Shown here piece by piece: positions 26,687 to 35,479 of a DNA stretch of 42,893 nucleotides; within the stretch, counting starts at the first letter, position 1, and each line of letters opens with the position of its first letter. The stretch spans positions 1-42,893 of the forward strand of contig JALTUB010000150.1 in NCBI GenBank assembly GCA_027047745.1, in the 5' to 3' direction. The notes below the pieces were generated by a model that made no database searches, was not told the origin of the DNA, and was given only the letters and a program-made list of their open reading frames with translations. The DNA is from Sulfurimonas sp. (lineage in GTDB: Bacteria; Campylobacterota; Campylobacteria; Campylobacterales; Sulfurimonadaceae). Made by a program: the position numbers and the translations under genes.

Positions 26687-27579
26687 TACTTACCTTTTGC
26701 AGTTTTAACAAACACATCAAGCATCTCTCCAACATAAATGGGGAAATCTGGACTTGTTTTCACTTTATAAACCACCTGTAATACTCTTGTATCGGTTTGC
26801 TCTGTAGGGCTTCCAGTAAGATTTGTTTTTCGTGTAACCATTGGAATAGTGTAGAGATAAGAGAGTTTTACTTTTTGTTTTGGATTGCCTCTTATAAAAG
26901 CAGTAGCCTCTGCACCTTTTTGAAATTTCCAAGTGTCAAACTCATTGATATTGACTTTTACATTATGGCTATCACTTCCTAAAATAAGTGCTTTTGAGTT
27001 GGCAGCAAATAAAGAACCTTTCGTAAGATTTGAGCGTAACACTATGCCATCAACAGTAGCATACACTTGATAAAGTTTCAATGTATTGTGCAGAGCTTCC
27101 AGTTTTTGCTTGACTAATTTTAGATTCTCTTTAGCTTCACTGTAAACATCAAGAAGTTTTGTGTATTTTTCCTTTGTAACCATACTAGCAGAAACTTTTT
27201 TCATCTTCTTTATGATGTCCGATTGATGTTTTGCACTTTGTACTTTTGTCAAAGCCGTTTGCACTTCTGCTTCTATCACAGGAAGATTTACTCTCACTTT
27301 AGCATCATCTATACTAAAAAGAAGTTCCCCTTTATGAACTTTGTCACCACTTTGAACATATACTTTTTTTACAATACCACCAACTTGTGAGCCAACTATG
27401 ATATTTTTACTTCCTGCTTCAACAATGCCTGTTCCTGCAATAAAAGATTTATATGGAAGTTTGATAGAAGCTACAGCAACATTACTACCTGACTTTTCTA
27501 AGTCTTGATAATATATTGCACTAAGTGTAACTCCAAGACCGATAAGAGAGATAAAAATAAGTAGAAAAAAAGTTCTCAT
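26686..27579 (-). CDS. Periplasmic adaptor (membrane fusion) protein, HlyD/MacA type
   Basis: Bridges the inner-membrane ABC permease and the outer-membrane factor. There is an N-terminal anchor (about residues 3-22). The lipoyl half-motifs are SQVGGIVKKVYVQSGDKVHKGELL and VYATVDGIVLRSNLTKGSLF, separated by a coiled-coil hairpin (about 90-165), then a beta-barrel domain. At 297 residues it is compact for the family. Its start overlaps the ATPase gene by 4 bp (ATGA) and its stop overlaps the permease. Confidence 0.87.
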   Translation of the reverse strand: MRTFFLLIFISLIGLGVTLSAIYYQDLEKSGSNVAVASIKLPYKSFIAGTGIVEAGSKNIIVGSQVGGIVKKVYVQSGDKVHKGELLFSIDDAKVRVNLPVIEAEVQTALTKVQSAKHQSDIIKKMKKVSASMVTKEKYTKLLDVYSEAKENLKLVKQKLEALHNTLKLYQVYATVDGIVLRSNLTKGSLFAANSKALILGSDSHNVKVNINEFDTWKFQKGAEATAFIRGNPKQKVKLSYLYTIPMVTRKTNLTGSPTEQTDTRVLQVVYKVKTSPDFPIYVGEMLDVFVKTAKGK

Positions 27580-28262
27580 GAAGCTACCTTTATAATTTTA
27601 CCATCTTCCATATGCACAACTCTATCGGCATATTTATAAATCCTATTATCATGTGTCACCACTATCATACTCGCACCTTTTTCTTTGATTATTTTTGTTA
27701 AAAGTTCCATAACTACCTGTCCTGATTTGTGGTCTAAACTGCTTGTCGGTTCATCACAGATGATAAACTTTGGGCTATGCACCAATGCTCTTGCGATTGC
27801 CACTCTTTGCTGTTCACCACCACTAAGTCCACTTGGTTTGACATCTTCTTTGCCACTAAGCCCAACTGCTTCAAGCATCTCTAAGCCAAGAGCAAGTGAC
27901 TCTTGTCTTTTTTTTGATGCTACACTAAGAGGAAGTGCCACATTCTCTAATGCACTCAAAGAGGGCAAAAGATTGAAAGTCTGAAAAACAAAGCCAATAT
28001 TTTCTCCTCTAAACGCAGTCAATCTCTCATCACTCATAGCACTTACATCCTCTCCCATAAGTTCACAAACACCACCCTCAAAACTTAAAAGCCCACTCAA
28101 AACAGATACAAAAGTTGTCTTACCACATCCTGAAGGACCAACTAGCATAAGGAGTTCATTTTCATAAACATCAAGAGTGATGCCTTGGAGTGCTTTTACT
28201 TCTGCTTCTCCTGAGTTAAAAGTTTTAACAATATTTTTACATGAGGCTATAACTCTACTCAT
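27576..28262 (-). CDS. ABC exporter ATP-binding protein (LolD/MacB type)
   Basis: Hydrolyses ATP to drive the MacB-type permease. Walker A GPSGCGKT is at residues 42-49, the ABC signature LSGGEQQRVAIARAL follows near residue 138, and Walker B is FIICDEPTS with the downstream switch His in VVTHD. I choose the ATG at 28262 over the one at 28274 because GGGAAAG lies just upstream of it. It overlaps the end of the outer-membrane factor gene by 8 bp and the adaptor by 4 bp, so the four genes form one translationally coupled operon. Confidence 0.9.
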   Translation of the reverse strand: MSRVIASCKNIVKTFNSGEAEVKALQGITLDVYENELLMLVGPSGCGKTTFVSVLSGLLSFEGGVCELMGEDVSAMSDERLTAFRGENIGFVFQTFNLLPSLSALENVALPLSVASKKRQESLALGLEMLEAVGLSGKEDVKPSGLSGGEQQRVAIARALVHSPKFIICDEPTSSLDHKSGQVVMELLTKIIKEKGASMIVVTHDNRIYKYADRVVHMEDGKIIKVAS

Positions 28263-29454
28263 ACACTTTCCCACTTGATATTGTATTGATAATAGTCGCT
28301 TCTAACTGCTCTTTGTTTTTCATAACTATTATCTGATTTTTTACATTAAGTGTCTGTTGTAAAACCTGCAGATAAGTGTTAAAATCTACATATCGTTTCA
28401 GATAGGCTTTTTGAATAGTGTCTTCACTCTTTTCAAAATCTTGTTGTGAGCGTTCTAAAATCTCAAGCTGTTTTTTAGCATTTTGATACTCTTGATAGTG
28501 TCTTATATACTCTTGCTCTCTTTGTATTTTATACTCTCTGTTTTTAGTTTCTTTAGTGAGTGCTGATACTTTAAGTGCCTCAACTTCTTTAAAATCACCA
28601 CCATTTAAAGGTATATGCAAAGATGCACCAAAAGAGTGATTGTCCCCATAAGATGTAGGGTCATCTAGTTTTTGATATGCAGCAGAAACATCAATAGTTG
28701 GAATGTAGCTATTGCTAAGTCCTTTGGCTTGAGATAAAAGCTTTTGCGAATCAAGTTTGTTGATTGTCACCTGTGGATTGTGCAGTAAAAAATCTTTTTT
28801 TGTATATAAAAGCTTTGTGTGAGTAAGTGTTGGGATAGTCTCTTTTGGAGCATAGAGATTTAATTGCATCTTCATCTTTGTGAGTTCTTGCTTCATAGAA
28901 ATCATGCTTGTCTTCAAGGTAGTTAAAGTGTTTTTAAAACGCAAAAGTTCAAACTCCGTCACATCACCATTTTTTTCTAAAGCCTCAAGCTTTTTATATA
29001 TCCTGTTCTCTTTATTATAAAACTCTTGTCTGATTTTAAGTTGTGCAGTAGTTTGATTGTAAAGTGAAACCATATCTGCAAGTGCAGTAAAAAGTTGCTC
29101 TTTTTTTAGTTTAAGTCTGCTCTTTTTCATCTCTGTATCTAAACGCAATGTTTTGATTTTATAGTCATTTTTACCAAAAATATCAATAGTGTCATGAAAG
29201 GCAATATCAGTCGCGCCAAAATTCCCTGATGAACTTGGTAGAAGTTTTGCATATGTTTTGGTGTAGGCTGCATCTGCACTAAAATTTGCATACTTTGAGT
29301 AAGTTATGGCACTTTGTGAAGTTTGATTTGCTTTTTCATAGAGCGTGTAGTTCTTGTTATACTCCAAATTTTTAAGCGCAGAGGAGTAAAAACCTATCAT
29401 ATCTGCTTGAAGTGTAAACGCGAAAAGTGAGAGAGTTACTATCTTTTTTAACAT
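28255..29454 (-). CDS. TolC-like outer-membrane efflux factor
   Basis: A periplasm-spanning outer-membrane channel for the exporter encoded downstream. A signal peptide occupies about residues 1-17 (MLKKIVTLSLFAFTLQA). The rest is largely long amphipathic helices in two repeats, with beta segments (FSADAAYTKTYAK and TIDVSAAYQK, HSFGASLHIPLNGG) where the barrel strands of TolC-type proteins lie. At 399 residues it is slightly short for TolC. It is the first gene of the operon. Its 280-bp upstream region, shared with the divergent periplasmic protein, contains two island promoter boxes facing outward. Confidence 0.85.
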   Translation of the reverse strand: MLKKIVTLSLFAFTLQADMIGFYSSALKNLEYNKNYTLYEKANQTSQSAITYSKYANFSADAAYTKTYAKLLPSSSGNFGATDIAFHDTIDIFGKNDYKIKTLRLDTEMKKSRLKLKKEQLFTALADMVSLYNQTTAQLKIRQEFYNKENRIYKKLEALEKNGDVTEFELLRFKNTLTTLKTSMISMKQELTKMKMQLNLYAPKETIPTLTHTKLLYTKKDFLLHNPQVTINKLDSQKLLSQAKGLSNSYIPTIDVSAAYQKLDDPTSYGDNHSFGASLHIPLNGGDFKEVEALKVSALTKETKNREYKIQREQEYIRHYQEYQNAKKQLEILERSQQDFEKSEDTIQKAYLKRYVDFNTYLQVLQQTLNVKNQIIVMKNKEQLEATIINTISSGKVYE

Positions 29455-29544
29455 AATTTTTTCCTATTGAAATTGTTTTTCTATGACATCAACAAGTGCT
29501 AAATCCATTGATAATGCTTTTTATCTATATATAGTTTATACTAT

Positions 29545-29562
29545 TTGTACTTAAAAGTACAA
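29545..29562. promoter_or_regulatory. Palindrome in the exporter leader, possible repressor operator
   Basis: TTGTACTT-AA-AAGTACAA, an inverted repeat with perfect 8-bp arms. It lies about 30 bp downstream of the predicted start of the box-controlled transcript and 90 bp before the outer-membrane factor gene. On the minus strand its TTGTAC could also be a -35, with TATAAA 16 bp further on, making a second promoter overlapped by the operator. The size and spacing resemble TetR-family operators. CTATATATAG (29525-29534) is a nearby small palindrome. Confidence 0.45.
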
Positions 29563-29598
29563 CTTTTAATATGCATAGACTCCATGATTGATTTTAGA

Positions 29599-29630
29599 AT
29601 CATAGAGTTTTTGGATGAAATGAAAATGAA
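29599..29630 (-). promoter_or_regulatory. Island promoter box, exporter operon
   Basis: On the minus strand, TTCATTTTCATTTCAT (29630-29615), a 10-bp spacer, then TATGAT (29604-29599). The 16-mer carries three TCAT units; the outer two are 11 bp apart, one helical turn, as in direct-repeat sites of OmpR-type regulators. It covers the -35 position. The transcript would have a leader of about 138 bases before the outer-membrane factor. Confidence 0.78.
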
Positions 29631-29684
29631 TTATAGGATTGTTGGGTCTTCATCGAGTAAATTAAAAACAATATAACTTCCATA

Positions 29685-29716
29685 TTCATTTTCATTTCAT
29701 ACTACTAAATTATACT
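29685..29716 (+). promoter_or_regulatory. Island promoter box, periplasmic helical protein
   Basis: TTCATTTTCATTTCAT (29685-29700), 10 bp, then TATACT (29711-29716). The 16-mer is identical to the one at 29615-29630 but on the opposite strand, so the two divergent promoters face away from each other across a 54-bp gap. The start codon at 29747 would lie about 24 bases into the transcript. Confidence 0.78.
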
Positions 29717-29746
29717 TTCTTTATCAAAATAAAAATGGAGATAGTT

Positions 29747-30463
29747 ATGAAACATAAGAGTTTAATTTTAAAGAGTTTATTGGTTTTAAGTTTAGCAACT
29801 ACATCAATATTAGCAAGTGAAGAGAATGATAGTGCAGATGATGCTTATGTAGCAAAAATAACTATTACCCCAAGCATGAACAAAAAAGAGACCTTAGCAG
29901 TGCTTGATAAAGTGTTATCACCTTTTGAAGACATGACAGAGTATGCTCTTAATAAAGATTTAGAGAGTATGAAAAAAGGCTATAAAAATATAGAAAAGAT
30001 TGAAGACAACTCTCTTTTAAAACAGACTATACCAGCAGATAAGCTTAAACAGCTCTCAGCAAATATAGAAAGATTAGAAACACTGATAGACAATGCCCAA
30101 TACTCAAAAGTGGCACTTTTATCTTCAAAAATGTTTAATGATTCTGTAACAAACTTTAAATATAGTTTAAAAATAAAAGAGCAATTACATATTGAACATT
30201 TAGACTATATGGGTTTTCAAATTTTAGCACTTCTAAGCACTAAAAATCCAAATTTCACTCAAATATCTTATGCCATATCTCATGCAAAATACAATTGGAA
30301 TGCTATAAAAGAGAAAATCGAAGATGAAAACAAAGTCGAAGCATTTGATTTACTATTTCAAGGACTAAATCATAGTTTACAAATCAAAGATAAAAAAATG
30401 CTCAAAATTTTGGCTCAAATGGATTTAGCTTTAGTAGATGTTGTTGAAGTAATATTTGGATAA
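29747..30463 (+). CDS. Predicted periplasmic helical protein, member of the box regulon
   Basis: Family not recognised. I start at the ATG at 29747, since GGAG lies just before it; a start at 29735 would put extra residues before the signal peptide. The 238-residue product has a signal peptide (about 1-24, ending TSILA), then an acidic linker and an all-helical body rich in Lys, Leu and Ser. It has no Cys and no membrane helix, so it is probably soluble in the periplasm. Helical periplasmic proteins under envelope regulators often bind ligands or act as chaperones, but nothing here proves it. It is transcribed divergently from the exporter, each promoter having an island box. Confidence 0.72.
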   Translation: MKHKSLILKSLLVLSLATTSILASEENDSADDAYVAKITITPSMNKKETLAVLDKVLSPFEDMTEYALNKDLESMKKGYKNIEKIEDNSLLKQTIPADKLKQLSANIERLETLIDNAQYSKVALLSSKMFNDSVTNFKYSLKIKEQLHIEHLDYMGFQILALLSTKNPNFTQISYAISHAKYNWNAIKEKIEDENKVEAFDLLFQGLNHSLQIKDKKMLKILAQMDLALVDVVEVIFG

Positions 30464-30506
30464 TTATTCTTATCACATTTGCATTTGGTTATATAAAGTC
30501 TTTTTT

Positions 30507-30538
30507 TTCATTTTCATTTCATATAGATGAAATATAAT
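30507..30538 (+). promoter_or_regulatory. Island promoter box, eptA-1 operon
   Basis: TTCATTTTCATTTCAT (30507-30522), 10 bp, then a perfect TATAAT (30533-30538). A preceding T-run extends the box to the left. The predicted start at about 30545 leaves a leader of about 44 bases, with AGAGGAAAA as ribosome-binding site before the gene at 30589. Confidence 0.82.
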
Positions 30539-30588
30539 GTGCAAAATCAAGTGCAGTATAAAAAATCAATAGAAAGAGGAAAAAGCCC

Positions 30589-32136
30589 ATGTTAAATATT
30601 TTAAATAAGATCTACAATTTTAAAATTGAAGTGTCACATACTAAATTTATTTTAATCTATACAACTATTCATTATATAGTTTTTAATCTTATCAATTCTG
30701 ATAAAGTTGCAAAATGGTTTTGGATGGGAGAGAAGTTTGATTATTTTGGATTTATTACCTGGATGATCATTGGATTACTATTATTTATATCTGTAACTTC
30801 TATATTTGCTCATCGATACACAACAAAAGCATTTGCCATCTTTACATTAATTTTAAGTACGGTTAGTGCATATTTTATTTTAAAATATAATATTGCAATT
30901 GATGAAACAATGATAATGAATGTTTTACATACTGATCCAATAGAATCGACTGCATTACTATCAAAAAGCATGATTCCATATATAATATTTTTAATTATAT
31001 TACCCGTGATTGTTATTTTTAAAACTAAGATTATATACCCAACATTTTCAAAACATATTCTAAAAACAGCGATATTGTTAGTCACATCATTACTGCTTGT
31101 TGTAGCTTTAGTTTATCTCTCATTTGCAACTCTTTTAAGAGTTGGTAACACTTCACATAAGTATGCACTATATTCTCTTGTCCCAGACAACTACTTGGGT
31201 GTAAGTTTAAGTATGATAGGTCACCATTTCCTTGATAAAAAAGGAGATACGAATAAAATAAAAGATTTTAAAGCCTCAGTTACTAAAAAAGAGAACTTAA
31301 TAGTAGTCTTAGCTATAGGGGAAGCTGCAAGACAAAGAAGCTTCAGCCTTTATGGTTACGATAGAGTAAATACAAATCCTCTGTTAAGTAAAGTGAAAGA
31401 TTTATACGCACTTAACGGCATAGCAAGACTGGGCTCAACCTTGTATGCACTACCAGAAATATTAGAGAAAAATGGCATCAAACTAACAAATATCACACTC
31501 AATGCAGATATTAACACCTCATGTTATGTCAATTTCAGTATGTATGATAACTGTGTAAGTGGAGAAATTCAGGCTAAAGATTATAATGGTGATGGTACCT
31601 ATGATGAGGATGTTGTACCTTTAGTAGAGAAAAATATAAAAAGTTACAAAGGTGGGGAGAAACTCATTTTACTTCACTTAGGTGGAGGCAGTCATGGAGC
31701 TATTTACAATTCGAGATTTCCAGCTTCTTTTAGAAAATTTAAACCCTATTGTAACGATGCTGATGTTTTAAATAAATGTACAAGAGAGGAACTCTTTAAT
31801 GAGTATGATAACTCGATTTTATATACTGACTTTGTACTTAATGAAATTATTAAAAAACTAGAACAGAGTAAACTTCCTTATGTATTTATCTATCTCTCTG
31901 ACCATGGAGAATCCTTAGGTGAAGATGGCTATATCTTCCACGGTATGCCACCAGGAATGGCACTCCCATATGACCAAGCACATATTCCACTTTTAGTCAA
32001 AGCATCTATCCCTATTTCAATAATAAAAAGAAAAGAGTACAAACAGCCAGATGTATTTGACACAGTACTCAAGCTTTTAAATATCAAAACAACTGGCTTT
32101 GATGAAAAAGGAAACTTCATAGTGAAAGAGAAGTAA
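30589..32136 (+). CDS. EptA-type lipid A phosphoethanolamine transferase, divergent paralogue
   Basis: An inner-membrane enzyme expected to move phosphoethanolamine from phosphatidylethanolamine to lipid A phosphate. Five membrane helices lie in residues 1 to about 185, followed by the periplasmic sulfatase-like domain. Metal ligands are Glu245 (in IGEAARQ), Asp438-His439 (SDHGE) and later His residues. Thr284, in LGSTLYALPE, fits the position of the nucleophilic Thr. Compared with the second copy at 33886, the first motif is GEAARQ instead of GESARA, and the Cys pair flanking the nucleophile in MCR/EptA enzymes is missing, so acceptor specificity may differ. The phosphatase gene starts at the base after its stop codon. 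Confidence 0.85.
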   Translation: MLNILNKIYNFKIEVSHTKFILIYTTIHYIVFNLINSDKVAKWFWMGEKFDYFGFITWMIIGLLLFISVTSIFAHRYTTKAFAIFTLILSTVSAYFILKYNIAIDETMIMNVLHTDPIESTALLSKSMIPYIIFLIILPVIVIFKTKIIYPTFSKHILKTAILLVTSLLLVVALVYLSFATLLRVGNTSHKYALYSLVPDNYLGVSLSMIGHHFLDKKGDTNKIKDFKASVTKKENLIVVLAIGEAARQRSFSLYGYDRVNTNPLLSKVKDLYALNGIARLGSTLYALPEILEKNGIKLTNITLNADINTSCYVNFSMYDNCVSGEIQAKDYNGDGTYDEDVVPLVEKNIKSYKGGEKLILLHLGGGSHGAIYNSRFPASFRKFKPYCNDADVLNKCTREELFNEYDNSILYTDFVLNEIIKKLEQSKLPYVFIYLSDHGESLGEDGYIFHGMPPGMALPYDQAHIPLLVKASIPISIIKRKEYKQPDVFDTVLKLLNIKTTGFDEKGNFIVKEK

Positions 32137-32682
32137 ATGAGAAAATTAAAAAAAATTATTTACCTGATTTTATTATTGGGTGCATTTGCGTGGGCATATA
32201 TAAATGTGTATGGAAATTTTTACAAAATTGACAATGATGCCTATAGATCAGGACAGCTCAATAGTATTAATATGCCAATATACATCCACGCTCTTCATAT
32301 AAAGTCTATTTTGAACTTAAGAGGAGAGAGTAAAGCAAAGTGGTACAGTATAGAAAAACAGATTGCACAGGAAAACAATGTGAGTATATTTAATTTTGGC
32401 ATATCATCTATGGGATATTACGATTTTAATCAGACTTCTACATTAGTACAAATGATTAAGAATGCTCCAAAACCACTCTTAATACATTGCCTAGGTGGTG
32501 CAGATAGATCATCTTTAGCTTCGGCTCTGTATCTTTATGGAGTAAAGCACACTTCAAAGTCTGAAGCGATAAAACAGCTGGCATGGTACTATGGTCACAT
32601 TCCAAGTATAAGACCTCATGTCATAAACTTGGATAAAAGTTTTGAAAACTATGTTGTAAAATCTAGTATGAAAAAAGATTAG
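32137..32682 (+). CDS. Membrane-anchored Cys-dependent phosphatase (PTP/DSP type), copy 1
   Basis: Cys-based phosphatase of 181 residues. The N-terminal helix (about 6-24) probably anchors it in the inner membrane, with the domain in the periplasm, as suggested by the positive-inside start MRKLKK. YRSGQL (36-41) and SILNLRG (57-63) are family elements. The P-loop HCLGGADRS (117-125) has the nucleophile Cys118 and Arg124. Its start follows the EptA stop directly (TAAATG), so the two products are made together. By context it likely acts on a membrane phosphate group, for example of lipid A, rather than on proteins; this is inference. Confidence 0.8.
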   Translation: MRKLKKIIYLILLLGAFAWAYINVYGNFYKIDNDAYRSGQLNSINMPIYIHALHIKSILNLRGESKAKWYSIEKQIAQENNVSIFNFGISSMGYYDFNQTSTLVQMIKNAPKPLLIHCLGGADRSSLASALYLYGVKHTSKSEAIKQLAWYYGHIPSIRPHVINLDKSFENYVVKSSMKKD

Positions 32683-32800
32683 AAAAGTTTTTTTCGCCCA
32701 CCTACTTGGTTATTTTAAGTATATAACCGTATTAAATTGAAGATAGTTTTGATAGAATGTTCTTTATAAAAAATTTAACTTTTAGAGAGGAAAATTATTA

Positions 32801-33820
32801 ATGAGTAGATTAAAAAAATATATACTCAGTAACTTTTCATCCTTATTTGTGTTGATGTTTATGCCCTTATTTGCTATAGCATCGGTTATAGTATTAATCA
32901 AATTATCAACTTATACAGCAGTTGTACAATTAAGCATTTCGGAAATGGGAAAATTATATCTGTTTTTTTTTCCAGAGATTATATTCTACACTATGCCCAT
33001 TACATTTTTCATAGCAGCTACCCTCTCATTATTTAAACTTTCAAATGACAGAGAAATTATTGTTCTTTTTGCACTAGGAATAAAACCAGGGTTTATAATA
33101 AAAATATTTTTAAAACCAGCATTAATTCTAACTATTTTGTTAGCTTTTGATTTTTTAATAGTATCTCCTCATGTAAAAGTTCTGTCCAAAAACTTTTTAT
33201 CTTATAAAAAAAGTGAAGCGAAATTCAATCTTTCTGCAAGTGAATTTGGAAATAAATTTGGTGATTGGCTTTTATATATAGGAGCAAAAAATAATGATGG
33301 AACTTTTTCAAAGGTAGTTATGTTTAATAAAAAAAAGAAACAAGAGGTATTGATAATGGCAAAAAAAGCAAAAATTATTAATGACTCGGGTATTTTGAAA
33401 TTAAAACTAATCAATGGTGAAGGGTATAGTTATTCAACAGAAAAATTTACCCAAACTAATTTTAAAACGATGACTATAAACAATACGCTAAAAACAGATT
33501 TCATAGACTATAAACAGCCAGTACAGTATTGGCTTTCAAAAAAAGATGCAGGGTGGAAAAGATATGTACTAATTCGAAGTACTTTAATAAGTCTTTTTCC
33601 TCTTCTTACACTTTTTTTGGTTGCAGTTATCGGTATAGTACAGGTTAGACATCAAAAATTAAATATTTATTTATATATATTTTTAACAATTGTACTATTT
33701 TACGGAATAATTACTAGTTTAAATGAAACATTTCATTATTACACTATACCGATGGTTTTCTTTCCATGGTTGATTATTACTTACATCCTATATAGAAAAA
33801 AAATTACAAGTAGATTTTAA
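32801..33820 (+). CDS. LptF/LptG-type permease (YjgP/YjgQ family)
   Basis: A permease of the LPS export family of 339 residues. It has three N-terminal helices (about 10-35, 50-75, 95-125), a periplasmic beta-jellyroll-like middle (about 140-265) with YGIG-like stretches (LLYIGAKNNDGTF, LKLINGEGYSYSTE), and three C-terminal helices. LptF and LptG pull LPS from the inner membrane together with LptB. A lone gene inside the lipid A modification island suggests an extra, specialised copy, although whether the genome has another lptF cannot be told here. It lies 118 bp after phosphatase 1 and may have its own promoter. Confidence 0.8.
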   Translation: MSRLKKYILSNFSSLFVLMFMPLFAIASVIVLIKLSTYTAVVQLSISEMGKLYLFFFPEIIFYTMPITFFIAATLSLFKLSNDREIIVLFALGIKPGFIIKIFLKPALILTILLAFDFLIVSPHVKVLSKNFLSYKKSEAKFNLSASEFGNKFGDWLLYIGAKNNDGTFSKVVMFNKKKKQEVLIMAKKAKIINDSGILKLKLINGEGYSYSTEKFTQTNFKTMTINNTLKTDFIDYKQPVQYWLSKKDAGWKRYVLIRSTLISLFPLLTLFLVAVIGIVQVRHQKLNIYLYIFLTIVLFYGIITSLNETFHYYTIPMVFFPWLIITYILYRKKITSRF

Positions 33821-33885
33821 CAATGGTTCAAAACTTACATCTTTAGGTATTTAAGTACGATAACTTCCCAAAGATGGACTTCATC

Positions 33886-35460
33886 TTATTTTCTTAAAAG
33901 ATCACATTGCTTGTTATAAATACTACTTCTTAAATCAAAAGCTCCTAAAACAGTATGAAATATATCGTTTTGTCCATATGAATTTTGTTTCTTTACATAC
34001 GGAGTTTTAAACCCTTTTTCTTTTCTAAAACTTTTAGATTCCCATAAAATAAATGGGATATGTTTTTGTACATCTGGGGCTATTGTGTATGGTGTTCCAT
34101 GTAAATAAAGTCCATATTCACCTAAAGACTCCCCATGATCAGAAGCATATATAAGTAACACTGGTGTATTTTTTAATTTTTTCAATGTGTTGATTGTTTT
34201 ATTTAAAAAATAATCGGTGTATAAAATAGTATTATCATAAGCATTTATTAACTCTTGTTTTGTACACTCTTTTAAATCAACACTTTTACATACAGGTTTA
34301 AAAACTTCAAACTTTTTTGGATATTTATTATAATAAGTTGGTCCGTGACTACCTGCTGTGTGCAATACAACAAAAATTTTATTTTTTTTCAACGATAAAA
34401 TTTCCTTATCAAGATTTGTTAATAAAACTTCATCATAATCACAACCCTCACCTTTACAAGATTTTTTTAGTTCTCCTGCTTGTTCAAATGATTTTACATG
34501 AAGTGGTGGTGCTCCCCAGTTTTTTGTTCTCCATATTACATCTACACCTTCTCTTTGTAAATAGTTTGGAAGAGGCTCGTATGAATCTGAATCTGAACCA
34601 GTATAAGAAAGCATACTGTGAACAGATGCAGTTGTATATGTTGCTGTAGAAGTAGAATTTTTTAAAACAAGTATATTTTGTTTTTGAAGTTTAGGATTTG
34701 TTTCTCTTTTATATCCATACAAAGAGAAATCAGCTGCTCTTGCAGACTCACCTATGACTAAAACAACTACCATCTTATTATTATTTAAAAAACTTGCTTT
34801 TGGTAACAATATTTGCTTATTGTCTTTTTTTAACTCTGTTCTGATATAGCGTATCGCATTTATAGAATAAGACCATGGCATAGATAAACCACCAAGAATT
34901 TTAGCATTTTTATCTAACCAAAGCCATGTAGTTGCGTTTAAGTACATAATAAAAACACCGATAACTGCTACACCTAATGCATAAACTATTAAACGCACTC
35001 TTTTTGCTTTTTCAATTTTTATCTTTGAAATAAAAATACTTGGCAAAATACCTAAAAAAACAATATAAAGGAATATTTTTGGGTCATAATAACTTGTTGC
35101 CTCAGACACATTAGTATTAAAAACATTACTCATCATTGTTTTATCTAAAATTACATTATATGTATTAACAAAATAGATTGCTAGTGAATTGCACAGGAAC
35201 ATTACAATAGCAAAAACCTTCATGATAGAGGGAAATATAGCAGCAATCAAAAGGAGTAAAAGAGCAGTTACCGTAAACAAGCTGACAAGAACAGAAAAAA
35301 ATGTTAAAAGACCATTAATAGAATCAATATTCAAATTAGAAATAGCATATTTATAAAATGGAATATGATATATAAGCATATCCATAAATATAATAAAAAA
35401 AATAAATTTTGACATACTTATACTGTGTTGAAATAGAGACTTTATGATAGTATTATTCAT
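33886..35460 (-). CDS. eptA: EptA-type lipid A phosphoethanolamine transferase, canonical paralogue
   Basis: Expected to add phosphoethanolamine to lipid A at the periplasmic face of the inner membrane. It has five N-terminal membrane helices (about 15-185) and then the catalytic domain. Glu238 in VIGESARAADFSLYGY is a zinc ligand, Thr276/277 in TYTTASVHSML is the likely nucleophile, HTAGSHGPTYY and SDHGESLG supply further metal-binding residues, and two Cys-containing loops (CKGEGCDYDE, VCKSVDLKEC) form likely disulfides. At 524 residues it is full length. It is the second gene of a leftward operon after phosphatase copy 2 (gap 19 bp), an order opposite to that of the first pair. Confidence 0.92.
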   Translation of the reverse strand: MNNTIIKSLFQHSISMSKFIFFIIFMDMLIYHIPFYKYAISNLNIDSINGLLTFFSVLVSLFTVTALLLLLIAAIFPSIMKVFAIVMFLCNSLAIYFVNTYNVILDKTMMSNVFNTNVSEATSYYDPKIFLYIVFLGILPSIFISKIKIEKAKRVRLIVYALGVAVIGVFIMYLNATTWLWLDKNAKILGGLSMPWSYSINAIRYIRTELKKDNKQILLPKASFLNNNKMVVVLVIGESARAADFSLYGYKRETNPKLQKQNILVLKNSTSTATYTTASVHSMLSYTGSDSDSYEPLPNYLQREGVDVIWRTKNWGAPPLHVKSFEQAGELKKSCKGEGCDYDEVLLTNLDKEILSLKKNKIFVVLHTAGSHGPTYYNKYPKKFEVFKPVCKSVDLKECTKQELINAYDNTILYTDYFLNKTINTLKKLKNTPVLLIYASDHGESLGEYGLYLHGTPYTIAPDVQKHIPFILWESKSFRKEKGFKTPYVKKQNSYGQNDIFHTVLGAFDLRSSIYNKQCDLLRK

Positions 35461-35479
35461 GAAAAATTACCTTGGATAT

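Noticed and set aside
29747..30463. Periplasmic helical protein as a third YfdX paralogue
   Set aside because: It shares helical character and a signal peptide but lacks the MPL-T-A-DA region that defines YfdX and its two likely paralogues here.
32708..32728. Hairpin GGTTAT/ATAACC after phosphatase copy 1 as a terminator
   Set aside because: Stem of 6 bp with a 9-base AT loop and no T-tract on either strand, too weak to call.
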